Shown: positions 1 to 9,582, numbered from the stretch's first letter. The stretch: 64,000 nt of DNA from Runella slithyformis DSM 19594 (GCF_000218895.1 NC_015703.1:2493001-2557000), one strand, 5' to 3'. Translations and numbers: made by a program. The notes: generated by a model from the sequence alone, not told the origin.

Positions 1-180
1 CCGGGGGAAGCCCTCAAAACTTTCTTCCTGATCTTTTCGACAGGAAAGAAAAACGCTTTGGCAATAAGGCGTCAGCAATTCATACAAATACCGCCATTGG
101 GGTTGATGACGGTACGCCAATTGGCTTTTATCGGTGCCCATCCGGGTACTGCGCCCGCCAACCAGAATCAGGCCGTTCAT
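1..180 (-). CDS. mobA: Molybdenum cofactor guanylyltransferase MobA-like (N-terminal part, runs off the window)
   Basis: Only the first 60 codons are present; the gene continues beyond base 1. The N-terminus carries the nucleotidyltransferase signature LVGGRSTRMGTDKS, which matches the LxGGxSxRMGxDK loop of MobA/MobA-like NTP transferases that bind GTP. In the family this enzyme attaches GMP to molybdopterin to make the guanine dinucleotide cofactor in the cytoplasm. The start codon overlaps the stop of the upstream hydrolase gene in an ATGA arrangement, so the two are very likely cotranscribed. The fragment is too short to separate MobA from other members of the NTP_transf_3 family, such as MocA-type cytidylyltransferases. 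Confidence 0.75.
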   Translation of the reverse strand, partial: MNGLILVGGRSTRMGTDKSQLAYRHQPQWRYLYELLTPYCQSVFLSCRKDQEESFEGFPR

Positions 181-1172
181 GCTTTATTGAGGAAGGATAA
201 CGCCCGCATTTCTGACCAATAAGCCCCTTTTTGACTGAACCTATCGGGCCGGAAGCCGCAATGTCCGCCTGCTTCCGTGAGTTCCAGCCATACGTTGGGT
301 AAGTCGGCGATCACGTCGGCCGGCAGGCTTTGATACGGTACCAGCGGGTCGTTGACGGCGTTGACGATAAGGGTCGGAATGGCCGCGTGCTGAATGTAGT
401 TTTTGGAACTGCTTTTTTCGTAATAATCATCGGCCCCTTCAAACCCGTGTAAAGGGCCGGTATAGACATGGTCGAAATCCCAAAATGTTTTGACCTGCTT
501 CCACTTATTCAGGTCAAAATGATCGGGATATTGCAATGCTTTGGCGGCTACTTTGGGTTTCAGCGATTTCAGAAAGCGCCATAAATAGAGCTTGTTTTCG
601 GGTTTTTCAATGTTGCGGCTGCACGCCAGCAGATCCATGGGAACGCTGAAAGCCACGGCTTTTTTGATGGCCGGGTGAATGTTTTTACCGTGTTCCCCCA
701 CGTATTTGAGCGTTACGTTTCCCCCCAAACTAAACCCCATCAGGTTGAGTTCGGTGTAGCCTTTGGCAAGGGCGTGTTGAATCACAAACTCCAGGTCGGT
801 GGTTTCGCCGCTGTGATAGAAGCGCAATTGGCGGTTCATTTCGCCGCTGCAACTGCGGTAGTTCCAGGCCAGACAATCATACCCGTTGGCGTTGAGCAGC
901 TTCACCATCCCCGTCACGTATTGACGGGTACTGTCTCCTTCCAGCCCGTGCGAAAGAATCACCAGGGATGGAGAGGCGTTGGCGCTGTTTTTGGCTTCGT
1001 TGGTTTTGGCATAACTCCAGTCAAGGTCCAGGAAATCATCGTCGGGAGTGGTCAGGCGCTCGCGTTGGTAGGCGGGTTTGACGGTCCGAAAAAGAGCTGG
1101 ATAGATGCTTTGGTAGTGGCCGTTGGGCAACCACGAAGGCGGACGGTGCGTGTTGGTTGAAAGGACGGGCAT
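177..1172 (-). CDS. YheT-family alpha/beta hydrolase
   Basis: A 331-residue alpha/beta hydrolase of the YheT/EMB8 type. The nucleophile elbow GFSLGG, a later Asp in NAVNDPLVP and a His in GGHCGF form the expected Ser-Asp-His triad, and the opening PPSWLPNGHYQSIYPAL is typical of the family. The frame is open 38 codons further upstream, but those codons overlap the upstream deoC-like gene and do not resemble the family, so the ATG before PVLSTNTH was chosen. No signal peptide is seen with this start, so the enzyme is probably cytoplasmic. It lies 40 bp behind the deoC-like gene and overlaps mobA by 4 bp. The natural substrate of YheT proteins is not settled; short-chain ester hydrolysis is the usual assumption. 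Confidence 0.85.
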   Translation of the reverse strand: MPVLSTNTHRPPSWLPNGHYQSIYPALFRTVKPAYQRERLTTPDDDFLDLDWSYAKTNEAKNSANASPSLVILSHGLEGDSTRQYVTGMVKLLNANGYDCLAWNYRSCSGEMNRQLRFYHSGETTDLEFVIQHALAKGYTELNLMGFSLGGNVTLKYVGEHGKNIHPAIKKAVAFSVPMDLLACSRNIEKPENKLYLWRFLKSLKPKVAAKALQYPDHFDLNKWKQVKTFWDFDHVYTGPLHGFEGADDYYEKSSSKNYIQHAAIPTLIVNAVNDPLVPYQSLPADVIADLPNVWLELTEAGGHCGFRPDRFSQKGAYWSEMRALSFLNKA

Positions 1173-1212
1173 GGCAGACGTTCCAAAAACAAAAATGAAT
1201 GACTGAAAGAGG

Positions 1213-1842
1213 TTAGCGGATAAAAGGCAAACATAGCCTTTCGACGGCGTGTTCCTGCAATTTAGCAAAATCTTCGTTTGCCGCATTCTGTGCCCAAATT
1301 TTACATCCCACCTGAGAAGGCGTCAGGCGTTTGAAAAGGAGTGCTTTTTCTATATCAAACGTTGGGGAAAATACGCCGGTGGCATTTTGTACATAATCTG
1401 CGCCCGCATCGGCAGCGGTTTTAAGGGCGCGATCCAGGTTGGGTTCATCAAAGAAATCGGCTTCAATGATGACCGTAAAAATGGCTTCGTGTTGGTGGAT
1501 CAGCTTGGCGAGTTTGGCAAATTCTATTTTCGGCCACCCGTTTGAATTGGAGAACCAGGCGGAAGTATTCAGTACGACCTGAATTTCCCGCGCGCCGTCT
1601 CTGAGCGCCCATTCCGTTTCGGTCTGTTTGGCTTCGGTGCGTTGATAACCATAAGGATAGCCCACTGCGGTCGATAAGGTGGAGGGTAAGGAGTCGGACC
1701 AATCGCGGTGCAGTTTTTTGACCCAAAACGGAGGAACAGTCAACGCGGCGAAATTTCTCCGATGCACTTCGTCAAAAGCGGCGTATAGGGTTTCGACCGA
1801 AGCCGCAGGGGATAAAACGCTGAGTTCAATGAGAGGAGTCAT
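1213..1842 (-). CDS. DeoC-like aldolase-fold protein lacking the Schiff-base lysine
   Basis: This 209-residue protein aligns along most of its length with deoxyribose-phosphate aldolase: AVGYPYG, then EIQVVLN, VIIEADFF, GADYVQNATG and GCKIWAQN fall in the order of the TIM-barrel strands. In active DeoC enzymes the second motif reads EIDMVIN and the fourth FVKTSTG. Here the catalytic Asp is Gln and the Schiff-base Lys is also Gln, and the GGIR phosphate loop is changed. The fold is therefore clear, but normal aldolase chemistry is unlikely. It may be a binding or regulatory paralogue, or have new chemistry. It is 13 bp downstream of a secreted protease gene and heads the hydrolase-mobA run. 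Confidence 0.7.
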   Translation of the reverse strand: MTPLIELSVLSPAASVETLYAAFDEVHRRNFAALTVPPFWVKKLHRDWSDSLPSTLSTAVGYPYGYQRTEAKQTETEWALRDGAREIQVVLNTSAWFSNSNGWPKIEFAKLAKLIHQHEAIFTVIIEADFFDEPNLDRALKTAADAGADYVQNATGVFSPTFDIEKALLFKRLTPSQVGCKIWAQNAANEDFAKLQEHAVERLCLPFIR

Positions 1843-1854
1843 ACCCTCAAAACG

Positions 1855-4659
1855 TCATTGTTTCACAAAAGGTTTGCTGATGGTGCGATTGCCGTCGCTT
1901 ACCTGAATGAAGTAGGTGCCGGGGGGGAGCTGTGATACATCAAACTGATTTAGAAATACGCTTCCGTTGTCGTAAAGCAATTTACTCTCCAGTTTAACAC
2001 CGGTCAGGGTGATGATGCGTGCCTCCAGGTCATAAGTGTCGGCTGACTCATACACGACCGTGAGCGTGTGGACGGCCGGGTTAGGAAAAAGTTTAAGGTT
2101 TTCTTTAACGATCAGGATATCCAATGCCCGAGTGAACGTATTGGGTAGATAAGGAACATTCGTTAGCACGAGGGGCTTGGACAGAAGCGAACAACCGTTT
2201 TGGGTTATTTCAACGGTATATTTACCGGGCAGGGAGGCTGCCAGTCGAGCACCGGTGGCCGTTGGTAATACCTTGTCATTGAGCAGCCACCGGTATGTCA
2301 TTTTTTCACCGGTATCGGTCGTCAGACGAATGCTTCCATTGGGAGGAATCACGGTGCCGCTGTTGGTTGAGATAACGGGTTGACGCAGTGCCGAGAGCAA
2401 CTGCGTGGGTTTGGAGGTGGCTGTGCAATTATTTGCCGAAATGGACACCGTATAGGTGCCGGGCTCTGTGGGATTAAGCACGGACCCGGTAGCTTCTGAA
2501 ATGGAAACACCGTTGCGTTTCCATTGATAACGATACCCCAAGCCTTCATTGGCTTTTAGCGGAATGGCCCGGCCCGAACATATGGCAATACTTCCCGTTG
2601 GGCTGAGTTGAGCCGTCAGATCAGTTACCCGGACATTGATCGGCTTTGATTGAGCGGCACACTGATAACCGATGGCTTTGACCGAGTAGATTCCTTTTTG
2701 CATAATGGTTAAGAGGGGGGCAGTGGTCGTAGTGAGCAATTTTCCATCCTTAGACCATTCATAAGTCAGCGCAATATCTCCTTTAACCTCCATTTTAAGC
2801 GAGGTATTTCCGCAAAGCGTTGTGTCGCTGCCGCTCACCAATTGTACCGCCGTGTTGCAATCCTGAGGCCGTACGCCGCTGATAAACAGTGAATAGGGCT
2901 GTGTACCGGTTTGTAGCGTACGTTTATGCCTTATGGTCAGGGTATATACTTTGCCGGGCGTAGGGGAGGCGATGATAATTTGCTCGGTATTGTCCCGAAT
3001 ATTGTCTCCGGGAGTGGCGTCTTTGGCAGGATTGGCAGGGTCGAGTACCCACGGAAACCAGGTAGCTCCGGCGTCATCGCTCAAACGGATGTCGAGGTCA
3101 TTGATGAGTTTTATCGCAGGAGCATCCACCGTTTGGGCACTAACGGCCGAGGGAGTACCCGCGGGGTCTGTCCAACTGAGCGTAGCCACCAGAGGGGTGT
3201 TGCCGGTGGCAATGATTTTTTGCCGGTACGTTTCGTTTTGTCGCAACGATCTCTCGGCCAACACGTGCGTTTTCTCTGAATTGATGAGTACTTTAGCCGC
3301 TTTTTCGGCATTGAGCAATCCCCATCCGTATTCGTAACTTGGCCCCGACTTGTTGAGGGGCTTATCGGCCGTATGCAAAACCAATCCTTTCAAGGTAGCT
3401 GACCGCATAAAATAGTTTTGTTTTCGATAGAAAAGCTCCTGTAATAAGATCAACGTGCCGGATACATTGGCGCAGGCGGTAGAGGTGCCTGATAGGGTAG
3501 CATAGGCATTGTCGGTGCTTGAAATGGAAGAAATGATATTGGTGCCTACTCCCAACAGATCGGGTTTGATACGACCGTCGTCGGTGGGGCCCCAACCGCT
3601 GAAATCTGCTACGGAAAAGCCGCTGAGCCGTCCGTTTTTAACTGTCAGGTCGGCCCCCCCGACAGTTAAAATATTTTTTGCATTGGCATCGGCCGGAATA
3701 ACATCGTAGGCGTTGTTCCGGTACCGGTCCAGTATGCTTGTCTGATTGGTATTGCGTAAAAAGTAGGGTGTACCTATGGGGGGGCCTGTTTCGGCACGCT
3801 TGTTGTCGGCTGATTTTACAATGAGGTAAAAAGGGTTATTGTACGCGAGTTGGTCGAGGTCCCGCGCTTTTTCATCATAAAACCCAAACCGATAATCTTC
3901 CTTGGTACTGATGCCGGTATTTCCCCACCACTCCCATTTTCGGTTTGGGTCGTTACCGGGCCTGCTTTCGTTGTAAAACCACCCTACGACGGGGCCGTAT
4001 GCGTGGTTGGATACCAGAATTTTGGAGGCCTCCTGCGTCATTTCGACCAGATCATTGGTGTAATCCCACACATCCAACCGGGCTCCAAACGCCATTCCCT
4101 TGACCTGCGGGTTGATCCCCGCCGCCGCCATTGTTCCGGAAAGGTGTGTAGAATGATCGCTCAGGAGGGTGTTACCGTCTTTTTGTCGAACTCTTCCTCC
4201 AAACTCAACGTGAGAGAGGCGCGGCAAACCGCCGTCCCAGATGCAAAGCCGCCCGCTCAGTTGCGGCAAATCTCCTTTTAAGTCAACCCCCAGCCCGCCG
4301 CCGCTGTAGAGGGTAGCTGTATGGGTACCCACAGAGGCAACCACGTTATGGCTTGTATAATAAATGGGAATCCCAAAAGAGTCAATGCCCTGTAAGGTGA
4401 CAATGCGATCCTTGGCATATTTCTTGCTGATAAACCATTTCTCTTTTTTTGCCTGCAGGATGGCTCTTTTGTGATTGAGGGTGTATCGTTTTTGAAGGTC
4501 AGCGAAACGAAGGTGAGCTATCACAGAGGAGCTGTCTGATTGATGAAGGGACGTTTGACCGTAAACAACGGCACAGACCGCTGACAAGCAGACCGGCAAA
4601 AGCCTGCGTATCAGCGAATGAGTACTGAGAAATGAGTTACGGGGTAAAATATCAGGCAT
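1855..4659 (-). CDS. Secreted S8 subtilisin-like protease with T9SS sorting domain (divergent)
   Basis: A 934-residue exported protein with an N-terminal signal region (RRLLPVCLSAVCAVVYG). The S8 triad is visible as Asp in CIWDGG, His in STHLSG and Ser in SGTSTACANVSG, with the oxyanion Asn in LVSNHAYG. Ig-like modules follow (YEWSKDG, YQWKRNG, YRWLLND), then a C-terminal T9SS type A domain beginning LKLFPNP and ending in a beta-rich tail, so secretion through the outer membrane is expected. The usual GTSMATP around the serine is GTSTACA here, a noticeable departure. The next gene upstream encodes a larger paralogue with the normal motif, 23 bp away, so this looks like a tandem duplication with divergence. 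The substrate is unknown. Confidence 0.88.
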   Translation of the reverse strand: MPDILPRNSFLSTHSLIRRLLPVCLSAVCAVVYGQTSLHQSDSSSVIAHLRFADLQKRYTLNHKRAILQAKKEKWFISKKYAKDRIVTLQGIDSFGIPIYYTSHNVVASVGTHTATLYSGGGLGVDLKGDLPQLSGRLCIWDGGLPRLSHVEFGGRVRQKDGNTLLSDHSTHLSGTMAAAGINPQVKGMAFGARLDVWDYTNDLVEMTQEASKILVSNHAYGPVVGWFYNESRPGNDPNRKWEWWGNTGISTKEDYRFGFYDEKARDLDQLAYNNPFYLIVKSADNKRAETGPPIGTPYFLRNTNQTSILDRYRNNAYDVIPADANAKNILTVGGADLTVKNGRLSGFSVADFSGWGPTDDGRIKPDLLGVGTNIISSISSTDNAYATLSGTSTACANVSGTLILLQELFYRKQNYFMRSATLKGLVLHTADKPLNKSGPSYEYGWGLLNAEKAAKVLINSEKTHVLAERSLRQNETYRQKIIATGNTPLVATLSWTDPAGTPSAVSAQTVDAPAIKLINDLDIRLSDDAGATWFPWVLDPANPAKDATPGDNIRDNTEQIIIASPTPGKVYTLTIRHKRTLQTGTQPYSLFISGVRPQDCNTAVQLVSGSDTTLCGNTSLKMEVKGDIALTYEWSKDGKLLTTTTAPLLTIMQKGIYSVKAIGYQCAAQSKPINVRVTDLTAQLSPTGSIAICSGRAIPLKANEGLGYRYQWKRNGVSISEATGSVLNPTEPGTYTVSISANNCTATSKPTQLLSALRQPVISTNSGTVIPPNGSIRLTTDTGEKMTYRWLLNDKVLPTATGARLAASLPGKYTVEITQNGCSLLSKPLVLTNVPYLPNTFTRALDILIVKENLKLFPNPAVHTLTVVYESADTYDLEARIITLTGVKLESKLLYDNGSVFLNQFDVSQLPPGTYFIQVSDGNRTISKPFVKQ

Positions 4660-4682
4660 CCTCTCGCAGTACAGGACGCGCG

Positions 4683-7600
4683 TTAGTGTTTCAGGATCGA
4701 ATTAATGATGCGCGTCGGTGTACCCTCCACTTCGATTATAGCAAAAAACGTACCGCTTTGCATAGACCTGAGGTTAAACTGGGTACGAAATTTATTGCCT
4801 GTCCCTTCCATTTCCTGTTTCAGGATCAAACGCCCGTTGAGGTCGTACAGAGAGGCCGTTACTCTCCGGCTAACGGACACGGTAGGGTTATATTCGCAAA
4901 CGACAAAATTTTCCGATGGATTGGGGTAAAAGCGGCTTTCTTCAGGGGAGGTAGGGGCAAGGGCCGTTATGGTAATTCGCACTTCGTCTGACGTCAATTC
5001 GCCGCAACCGTTCACGTTACCCCTCACCGAATAATTGCCCGTTTGTAAAGCTACATAGGTAGATGAAGCAGCGCCCGGGATTGATAGGCCGTTCAGCAGC
5101 CATTGATGGTTGGAGACGGCATTGGAAGTAAGCTGCATCCCATTGACCGTAATGACGGGCTTTTCGGCACTTTTTGTAGTGATGGTTACGGGTGAGGATA
5201 GCGAAGGCAGGCAGTTGTTGATGGAAGTACTTACGGTATAATTGCCTGCATTGGTGGCGGCAAAAGTGGCTCTCGTCGCCCCGCTAATGGGTTGGTTATT
5301 AAAAAACCATTGATACACGCCGCCATTGGCGGGTGCCGAGAGACTCAGGTTTGTACCTTCACAAATGGCGGTGCTTCCCGTAAAGCTAATACTTGGTGAG
5401 GAGGCCGCAGCGGTTTGGGCCACCACCGGAATCCGGCTGCTCGAACAACCCAACGATTTTACCTTCAGGTCATAAAAGTAGTAATAGGCATTGGTGAGGG
5501 TATCCGTTCCGCTGTTTTGATTAAACAGGGCCCCTCTGAGCGTAATGATGTTGGGTATACGGAAGGGAAAGCCCGTTACACCGGCATTGCTCCGAAAAAT
5601 AGTGGCACCGTTCTCGTACTCGATTGTGATTTTATAGTCGCCGGCCGTTGGAATGGCCAGATTGAGAGGGTATACCTGTCCCGGGTCGTTAGGGTCATCG
5701 GCTACCTGTCCTGAGGGCGCACCTTGGTTGGGGGCGTTGGCATTTCGGGTGGGTACTACGTCGATGGTGGTGGTGGATACAAATCGGTCATTCAATCCTG
5801 ATACCGTGAAGGTTAATCGCCCGGCCGATGAAATGTACAATCGGGCACTTTCGAGCAAAAGCGGTATTTCAGTGCGAATCAATGGGGAAGGGCCGAAATT
5901 GCCTGAATACGTCCCGCCCGAAAAAGCGGATTTGGTCGTTGGGCCTACCGTTCCGCTGAAATCGTTGAGCGACACGTAAAAAGTGCCGCCCGGCAGGCGT
6001 ACGCTGCTGCTTGTTGAATTGCCAATGGCAAGGGGTTGAGTTGACGTAGGGCTGTCGTACCAAAAGGCCGTGCCGTTGCCTCGGGTAATAAGCGAGAGCG
6101 GATCCGTACCGCAATAGGTGGCGTTGGCTGAAGTGATGCTTGTCAATGCGGCCACAGTGCGGGTTTGGACCAAGGTATTGTTAAGGGTATCCTGATCGTT
6201 GGGAAGCAGTGTTTTGGTGATAAATTGATAACTGACCCCCGTTTTTAATTCACTCAGAAACGGAGCTGTCAGCGAAACAGTTGTTTCGGAAAACGCCGCC
6301 AACGATGGCGAAATGGTGGACGAAACGGTTCCCGCTACTTTGCCCGAAGTCTCTGATACCTGCACAAAAACAGGAATGTTGGATTGTGCCTCCGTGCCGT
6401 TGTTTCTTACCCGAACGGTGATGCTGCCGAGCTGATTGCCGCAAAAATTATTTTCGGGCGAGACCAAGGCCGACAGGCTTACATCACGTAACGGGCGGGC
6501 AAAGCGCACCAACAACTCCTGCGTCTCTCCTTTGGCGTAGGTACCGCAGGCCGAAACGACCTCTGGGTTGGTCGTTTCGACGGCTACAACGCGTACTCGT
6601 GCCGTGTGATTGACGGTAATGCCGGAAGGTACGCTGATGGCAGCGGAGAAAACCCCGTTGTTTATAACCGCAGAAGCGGCAACCGTTTCTCCGGCATCGT
6701 CAAAATCGCCGTCGGCATTCCAATCTATAAAGGTTTTGACCACTTTACCGAAATCTCCCCCGCAGGAGCCAAGGGTGACTTCCAGAGGAATGGATTGTCC
6801 CGCCGAAACCGTGGCGATCTGATTCATGAAATCACTGTATGTTTGGCATCCGCTGTTGGCTGATTGGGTAATATTTCCCAACACTACCTTAGTGATCTTG
6901 GTATCGGCATCGGAGGTAGCCCGTGATTCGCAATAGGCCTTGCCGCCAATGCCGCTGACGATCAGCGCGTACTGTTGGGTGTTGTTCGTCAGACTGCCTT
7001 TGTGTCTTACGGTAATGGTGTAGGTTTTCCCCGGGATGGCGTTGGCAATAAGTATCTGTTCTATGTTATCCCGGATGTTATCGCCGCGTGTGGCATTGTT
7101 GGCGGGTTGATCGGGATCGAGTACCCACGGCAAAGAGGTAGTTGTTCCGTCGGAGATACGAATGTCCAGGTCATTCACAAGTTTTGGAGTGCGGTTGTTA
7201 AAGTTGGCCGCCGTGATCGGAAATACCGGCGCTTCGGGGTCAGTCCAGCAAATGGTGGCCACGAGCGGTCCTTTGCCCGAGGCGATTACCTGCGTTGTAT
7301 AGGTTTCGTTGGGCGAAAGCGTGCGCTCGGCGATCAGGTGCGATTGGTCTTTGTTTAACAGTACTTCAGCGGCCCGGCGGTCGTTCAGTAATCCCCAGCC
7401 GTACTGATAATCCGGACCCGGGTTGCCGGCATCATCGGCGGTATGCAAAACAAGCCCTTTCAGCGTAGACGAACGCATGAACGTGCCCTTTAAATTATTG
7501 TATAGTTCCTGCAACAGAAAAATGGAACCCGACACGTTGGGAGTTGCCATCGATGTGCCGCTGAGCGTGGCATACGCATTGGCATTGGTAGAGGTGGTGG

Positions 7601-8696
7601 AAAAAACGCTTACGCCTACGCCCACAATGTCGGGTTTGATGCGCCCGTCGTCGGTGGGCCCCCAACTGCTGAAACTTGAAATACGCGGGTCGGAGAGTTG
7701 GTTATAGCCGTTGGTCAGCACGCTGATGGCCCCCACGGTGAGACTGTTTTTGGCTCCATTGTACGTAGAAATAAGGTCGTAGCCGTTTTGGGCGGCGCGC
7801 GGAGTGGTGCTCTTCCGATTGCTGCTTCCTAAAAAATAAGGGGTTCCTGCCGGCGGGCCGTTGGTGCCACGGTCATTGCCTGCCGAACTCACCGGCAGGT
7901 AGTAAGGCGCATTGTAGGTGATCCGGTCCCATTCGCGGGTACGGGTATCGTAAAAACCGAATTTATAATCCTGCTGACCGTTGACGGTCGAATCTCCGTA
8001 CCATTCCCATTTGAGGTTGTTGTCGGTGCCGGGCCGGTCAGCATTCAGCCGCCAGCCCGACAGCGTGCCATAGGAGTGATTTGAAACCAGCAAATTGTCG
8101 GCGGCGTTGGCCATTTCGGGCGTATCGTTGTTAAAATCATAGGCCAATAGCGTGGCTTGGTTGGCCATTCCCCGCGCTCGCGGATTGAGCCCCGTGGCGA
8201 TCATGGTGCCGCTTACGTGGGTGGCATGGGTGCTTACAGTTGTTGCTCCGTCTGATTGGACCACCCGGCCGAACAGTTCGGCGTGGTTGCTTAGGACCAT
8301 ACCGCCGTCCCAGATGCCCAGTCGATTTTTCATGGGTGCGCTGCCGCCCGTCAGGTTCAGTCCGAGGCCTCCGCCTTCGTACAGGGCATCAGTGCGGGTG
8401 GTGAGGGCCGCGCCGCGATTGGTGGTGGTAATATCGTATAAAGGCTCGCCCGTCTCGCTGACCCCGCTCAGGATCATCACCCGCCCGTCGGAAAAGTCAC
8501 GGCGCAGCGGCCAGTTGTTTTGCCGGGCCAGGGTTTGCAGTTGAGCGGTGAGGGCACGGTACCGGTCTTCAATGGATTGTTGCGTATTTTGGAGTTTTTG
8601 CCGCTGCTCGGTTGAATACAGCGGTTTGAGCTGAGCGTAGCCGTTCAGCGAAAAAAAAGAAATGCCAAACAAAAGAAATCGTAAACGGTAGTGCAT
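4683..8696 (-). CDS. Secreted S8 subtilisin-like protease with GEVED and T9SS domains
   Basis: A 1337-residue exported serine protease. The start was placed at the ATG before HYRLRFLLFGISFF, which gives a clean signal peptide ending near GYAQ; the frame is open another 56 codons upstream, but that part is not protein-like. The catalytic residues are Asp in IWDGG, His in THATHVSG and Ser in SGTSMATPNVSG. After the protease comes a GEVED-type module (FIDWNADGDFDDAGE), CARDB/Ig-like modules and a C-terminal T9SS type A domain (RFYPNPSEN). Its protease half closely resembles the downstream 934-residue protein, which suggests a duplication. The likely job is extracellular protein degradation or processing of surface proteins. 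Confidence 0.9.
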   Translation of the reverse strand: MHYRLRFLLFGISFFSLNGYAQLKPLYSTEQRQKLQNTQQSIEDRYRALTAQLQTLARQNNWPLRRDFSDGRVMILSGVSETGEPLYDITTTNRGAALTTRTDALYEGGGLGLNLTGGSAPMKNRLGIWDGGMVLSNHAELFGRVVQSDGATTVSTHATHVSGTMIATGLNPRARGMANQATLLAYDFNNDTPEMANAADNLLVSNHSYGTLSGWRLNADRPGTDNNLKWEWYGDSTVNGQQDYKFGFYDTRTREWDRITYNAPYYLPVSSAGNDRGTNGPPAGTPYFLGSSNRKSTTPRAAQNGYDLISTYNGAKNSLTVGAISVLTNGYNQLSDPRISSFSSWGPTDDGRIKPDIVGVGVSVFSTTSTNANAYATLSGTSMATPNVSGSIFLLQELYNNLKGTFMRSSTLKGLVLHTADDAGNPGPDYQYGWGLLNDRRAAEVLLNKDQSHLIAERTLSPNETYTTQVIASGKGPLVATICWTDPEAPVFPITAANFNNRTPKLVNDLDIRISDGTTTSLPWVLDPDQPANNATRGDNIRDNIEQILIANAIPGKTYTITVRHKGSLTNNTQQYALIVSGIGGKAYCESRATSDADTKITKVVLGNITQSANSGCQTYSDFMNQIATVSAGQSIPLEVTLGSCGGDFGKVVKTFIDWNADGDFDDAGETVAASAVINNGVFSAAISVPSGITVNHTARVRVVAVETTNPEVVSACGTYAKGETQELLVRFARPLRDVSLSALVSPENNFCGNQLGSITVRVRNNGTEAQSNIPVFVQVSETSGKVAGTVSSTISPSLAAFSETTVSLTAPFLSELKTGVSYQFITKTLLPNDQDTLNNTLVQTRTVAALTSITSANATYCGTDPLSLITRGNGTAFWYDSPTSTQPLAIGNSTSSSVRLPGGTFYVSLNDFSGTVGPTTKSAFSGGTYSGNFGPSPLIRTEIPLLLESARLYISSAGRLTFTVSGLNDRFVSTTTIDVVPTRNANAPNQGAPSGQVADDPNDPGQVYPLNLAIPTAGDYKITIEYENGATIFRSNAGVTGFPFRIPNIITLRGALFNQNSGTDTLTNAYYYFYDLKVKSLGCSSSRIPVVAQTAAASSPSISFTGSTAICEGTNLSLSAPANGGVYQWFFNNQPISGATRATFAATNAGNYTVSTSINNCLPSLSSPVTITTKSAEKPVITVNGMQLTSNAVSNHQWLLNGLSIPGAASSTYVALQTGNYSVRGNVNGCGELTSDEVRITITALAPTSPEESRFYPNPSENFVVCEYNPTVSVSRRVTASLYDLNGRLILKQEMEGTGNKFRTQFNLRSMQSGTFFAIIEVEGTPTRIINSILKH

Positions 8697-8784
8697 GAGG
8701 GCAGTATTTTCTCTATACAACGAAAAATGGTAAGAGTAAGTTATAGTGAAAAAGACAACTTTCAACGTAAACGGTTTTTGCCTT

Positions 8785-8812
8785 AAGCCTCGGAGAGTCA
8801 CAACCTTTGTAG
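8785..8812 (-). repeat. Solitary diverged copy of the 50-bp array element
   Basis: This 28-bp stretch next to the madM stop matches, with two differences, the core of the repeat array downstream of recQ: AAGCCTCGGAGAG, then a short variable part, then CAACCTTTGTAG. It lies in the gap between the malonate operon and the protease gene. The match over distant intergenic sites indicates a dispersed repeat family. Confidence 0.7.
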
Positions 8813-8815
8813 AAA

Positions 8816-9580
8816 CTATCCCCCAAACGTCAGGCGCATCAGTAAATACAGGATTGAGGGACACGCAAGGCAGCCGAGACCGGTGTAGAAGGTGGCGGTG
8901 AGGGCTCCGTAAGGAACCAATTTGGGGTCGGTGGCGGCCAGCCCTGCCGTTACGCCGCTGGTGGTGCCCATGAGCCCACCGTAAATAAGAGCAGTGTGAG
9001 GGTTGTTAAGGCCGATGTATTTGGCGACAAAGGGCGTACCGATAGTGACGACGATGGCTTTGACCACTCCCGCTGCAATGCTCAGGGCTATGACGTCGGA
9101 GGAAGCTCCAATGGCGGCGCCCGTGACGGGCCCTACAATGTACGTACAGGCTCCCGCACCGATAGCCGTCAGGCTGACGGCGTCGCGGTAGCCCCAAAGC
9201 AATGCTACGGCTACGCCGCCCAAAAAGGAGAGCACAATGCCCAGAAAGAGCGATAACGCCCCCACCCAGCCCGTGCGTCTCAGCACCAAAAAACTCGCGC
9301 CCATGGCGGTGGAAACAATGGCAAAATCGCGAAACATGGCACCACCCATCGTGCCGAACCCTGAAAATATCTTAACATCCGCAATGCCTTTTTCGCCCCC
9401 CGAATACACACCGCCGAAGTAGGCAATGACCAATCCGGCGAGGATGGCGATGGCCGAGGCGGGGATCTTACGGCGGGTGAGTTTGTCGGAGATAATGCCC
9501 GATAGATAAATGATCACACCTACGGCCAAAAAGGCAAAGACCAGCCCGTTTTTTTGGAGGAATTTGGAGATGATTTCCAT
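8816..9580 (-). CDS. madM: Malonate transporter subunit MadM
   Basis: A 254-residue, very hydrophobic protein with about eight membrane segments. It matches the MadM subunit of the MadLM malonate:Na+ symporter: long Gly/Ala-rich helices, the stretches TYIVGPVTGAAIGASSD and GGLMGTTSGVTAGLAAT, and a partner madL two bases upstream. In the family MadL and MadM are both needed for malonate uptake through the inner membrane. The gene is last in a matB-madL-madM operon, so imported malonate is probably activated at once to malonyl-CoA. The assignment is by recall of the family and the neighbour pattern; the transported substrate has not been shown here. Confidence 0.85.
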   Translation of the reverse strand: MEIISKFLQKNGLVFAFLAVGVIIYLSGIISDKLTRRKIPASAIAILAGLVIAYFGGVYSGGEKGIADVKIFSGFGTMGGAMFRDFAIVSTAMGASFLVLRRTGWVGALSLFLGIVLSFLGGVAVALLWGYRDAVSLTAIGAGACTYIVGPVTGAAIGASSDVIALSIAAGVVKAIVVTIGTPFVAKYIGLNNPHTALIYGGLMGTTSGVTAGLAATDPKLVPYGALTATFYTGLGCLACPSILYLLMRLTFGG

Positions 9581-9582
9581 GA

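Noticed and set aside
1173-1286. Longer N-terminus of the YheT hydrolase
   Set aside because: The extra codons overlap the deoC-like gene, are not conserved in character, and the family begins near the chosen ATG.
8697-8864. Longer N-terminus of the large subtilase
   Set aside because: The signal peptide begins at the chosen ATG, and the extension overlaps madM and the dispersed repeat.
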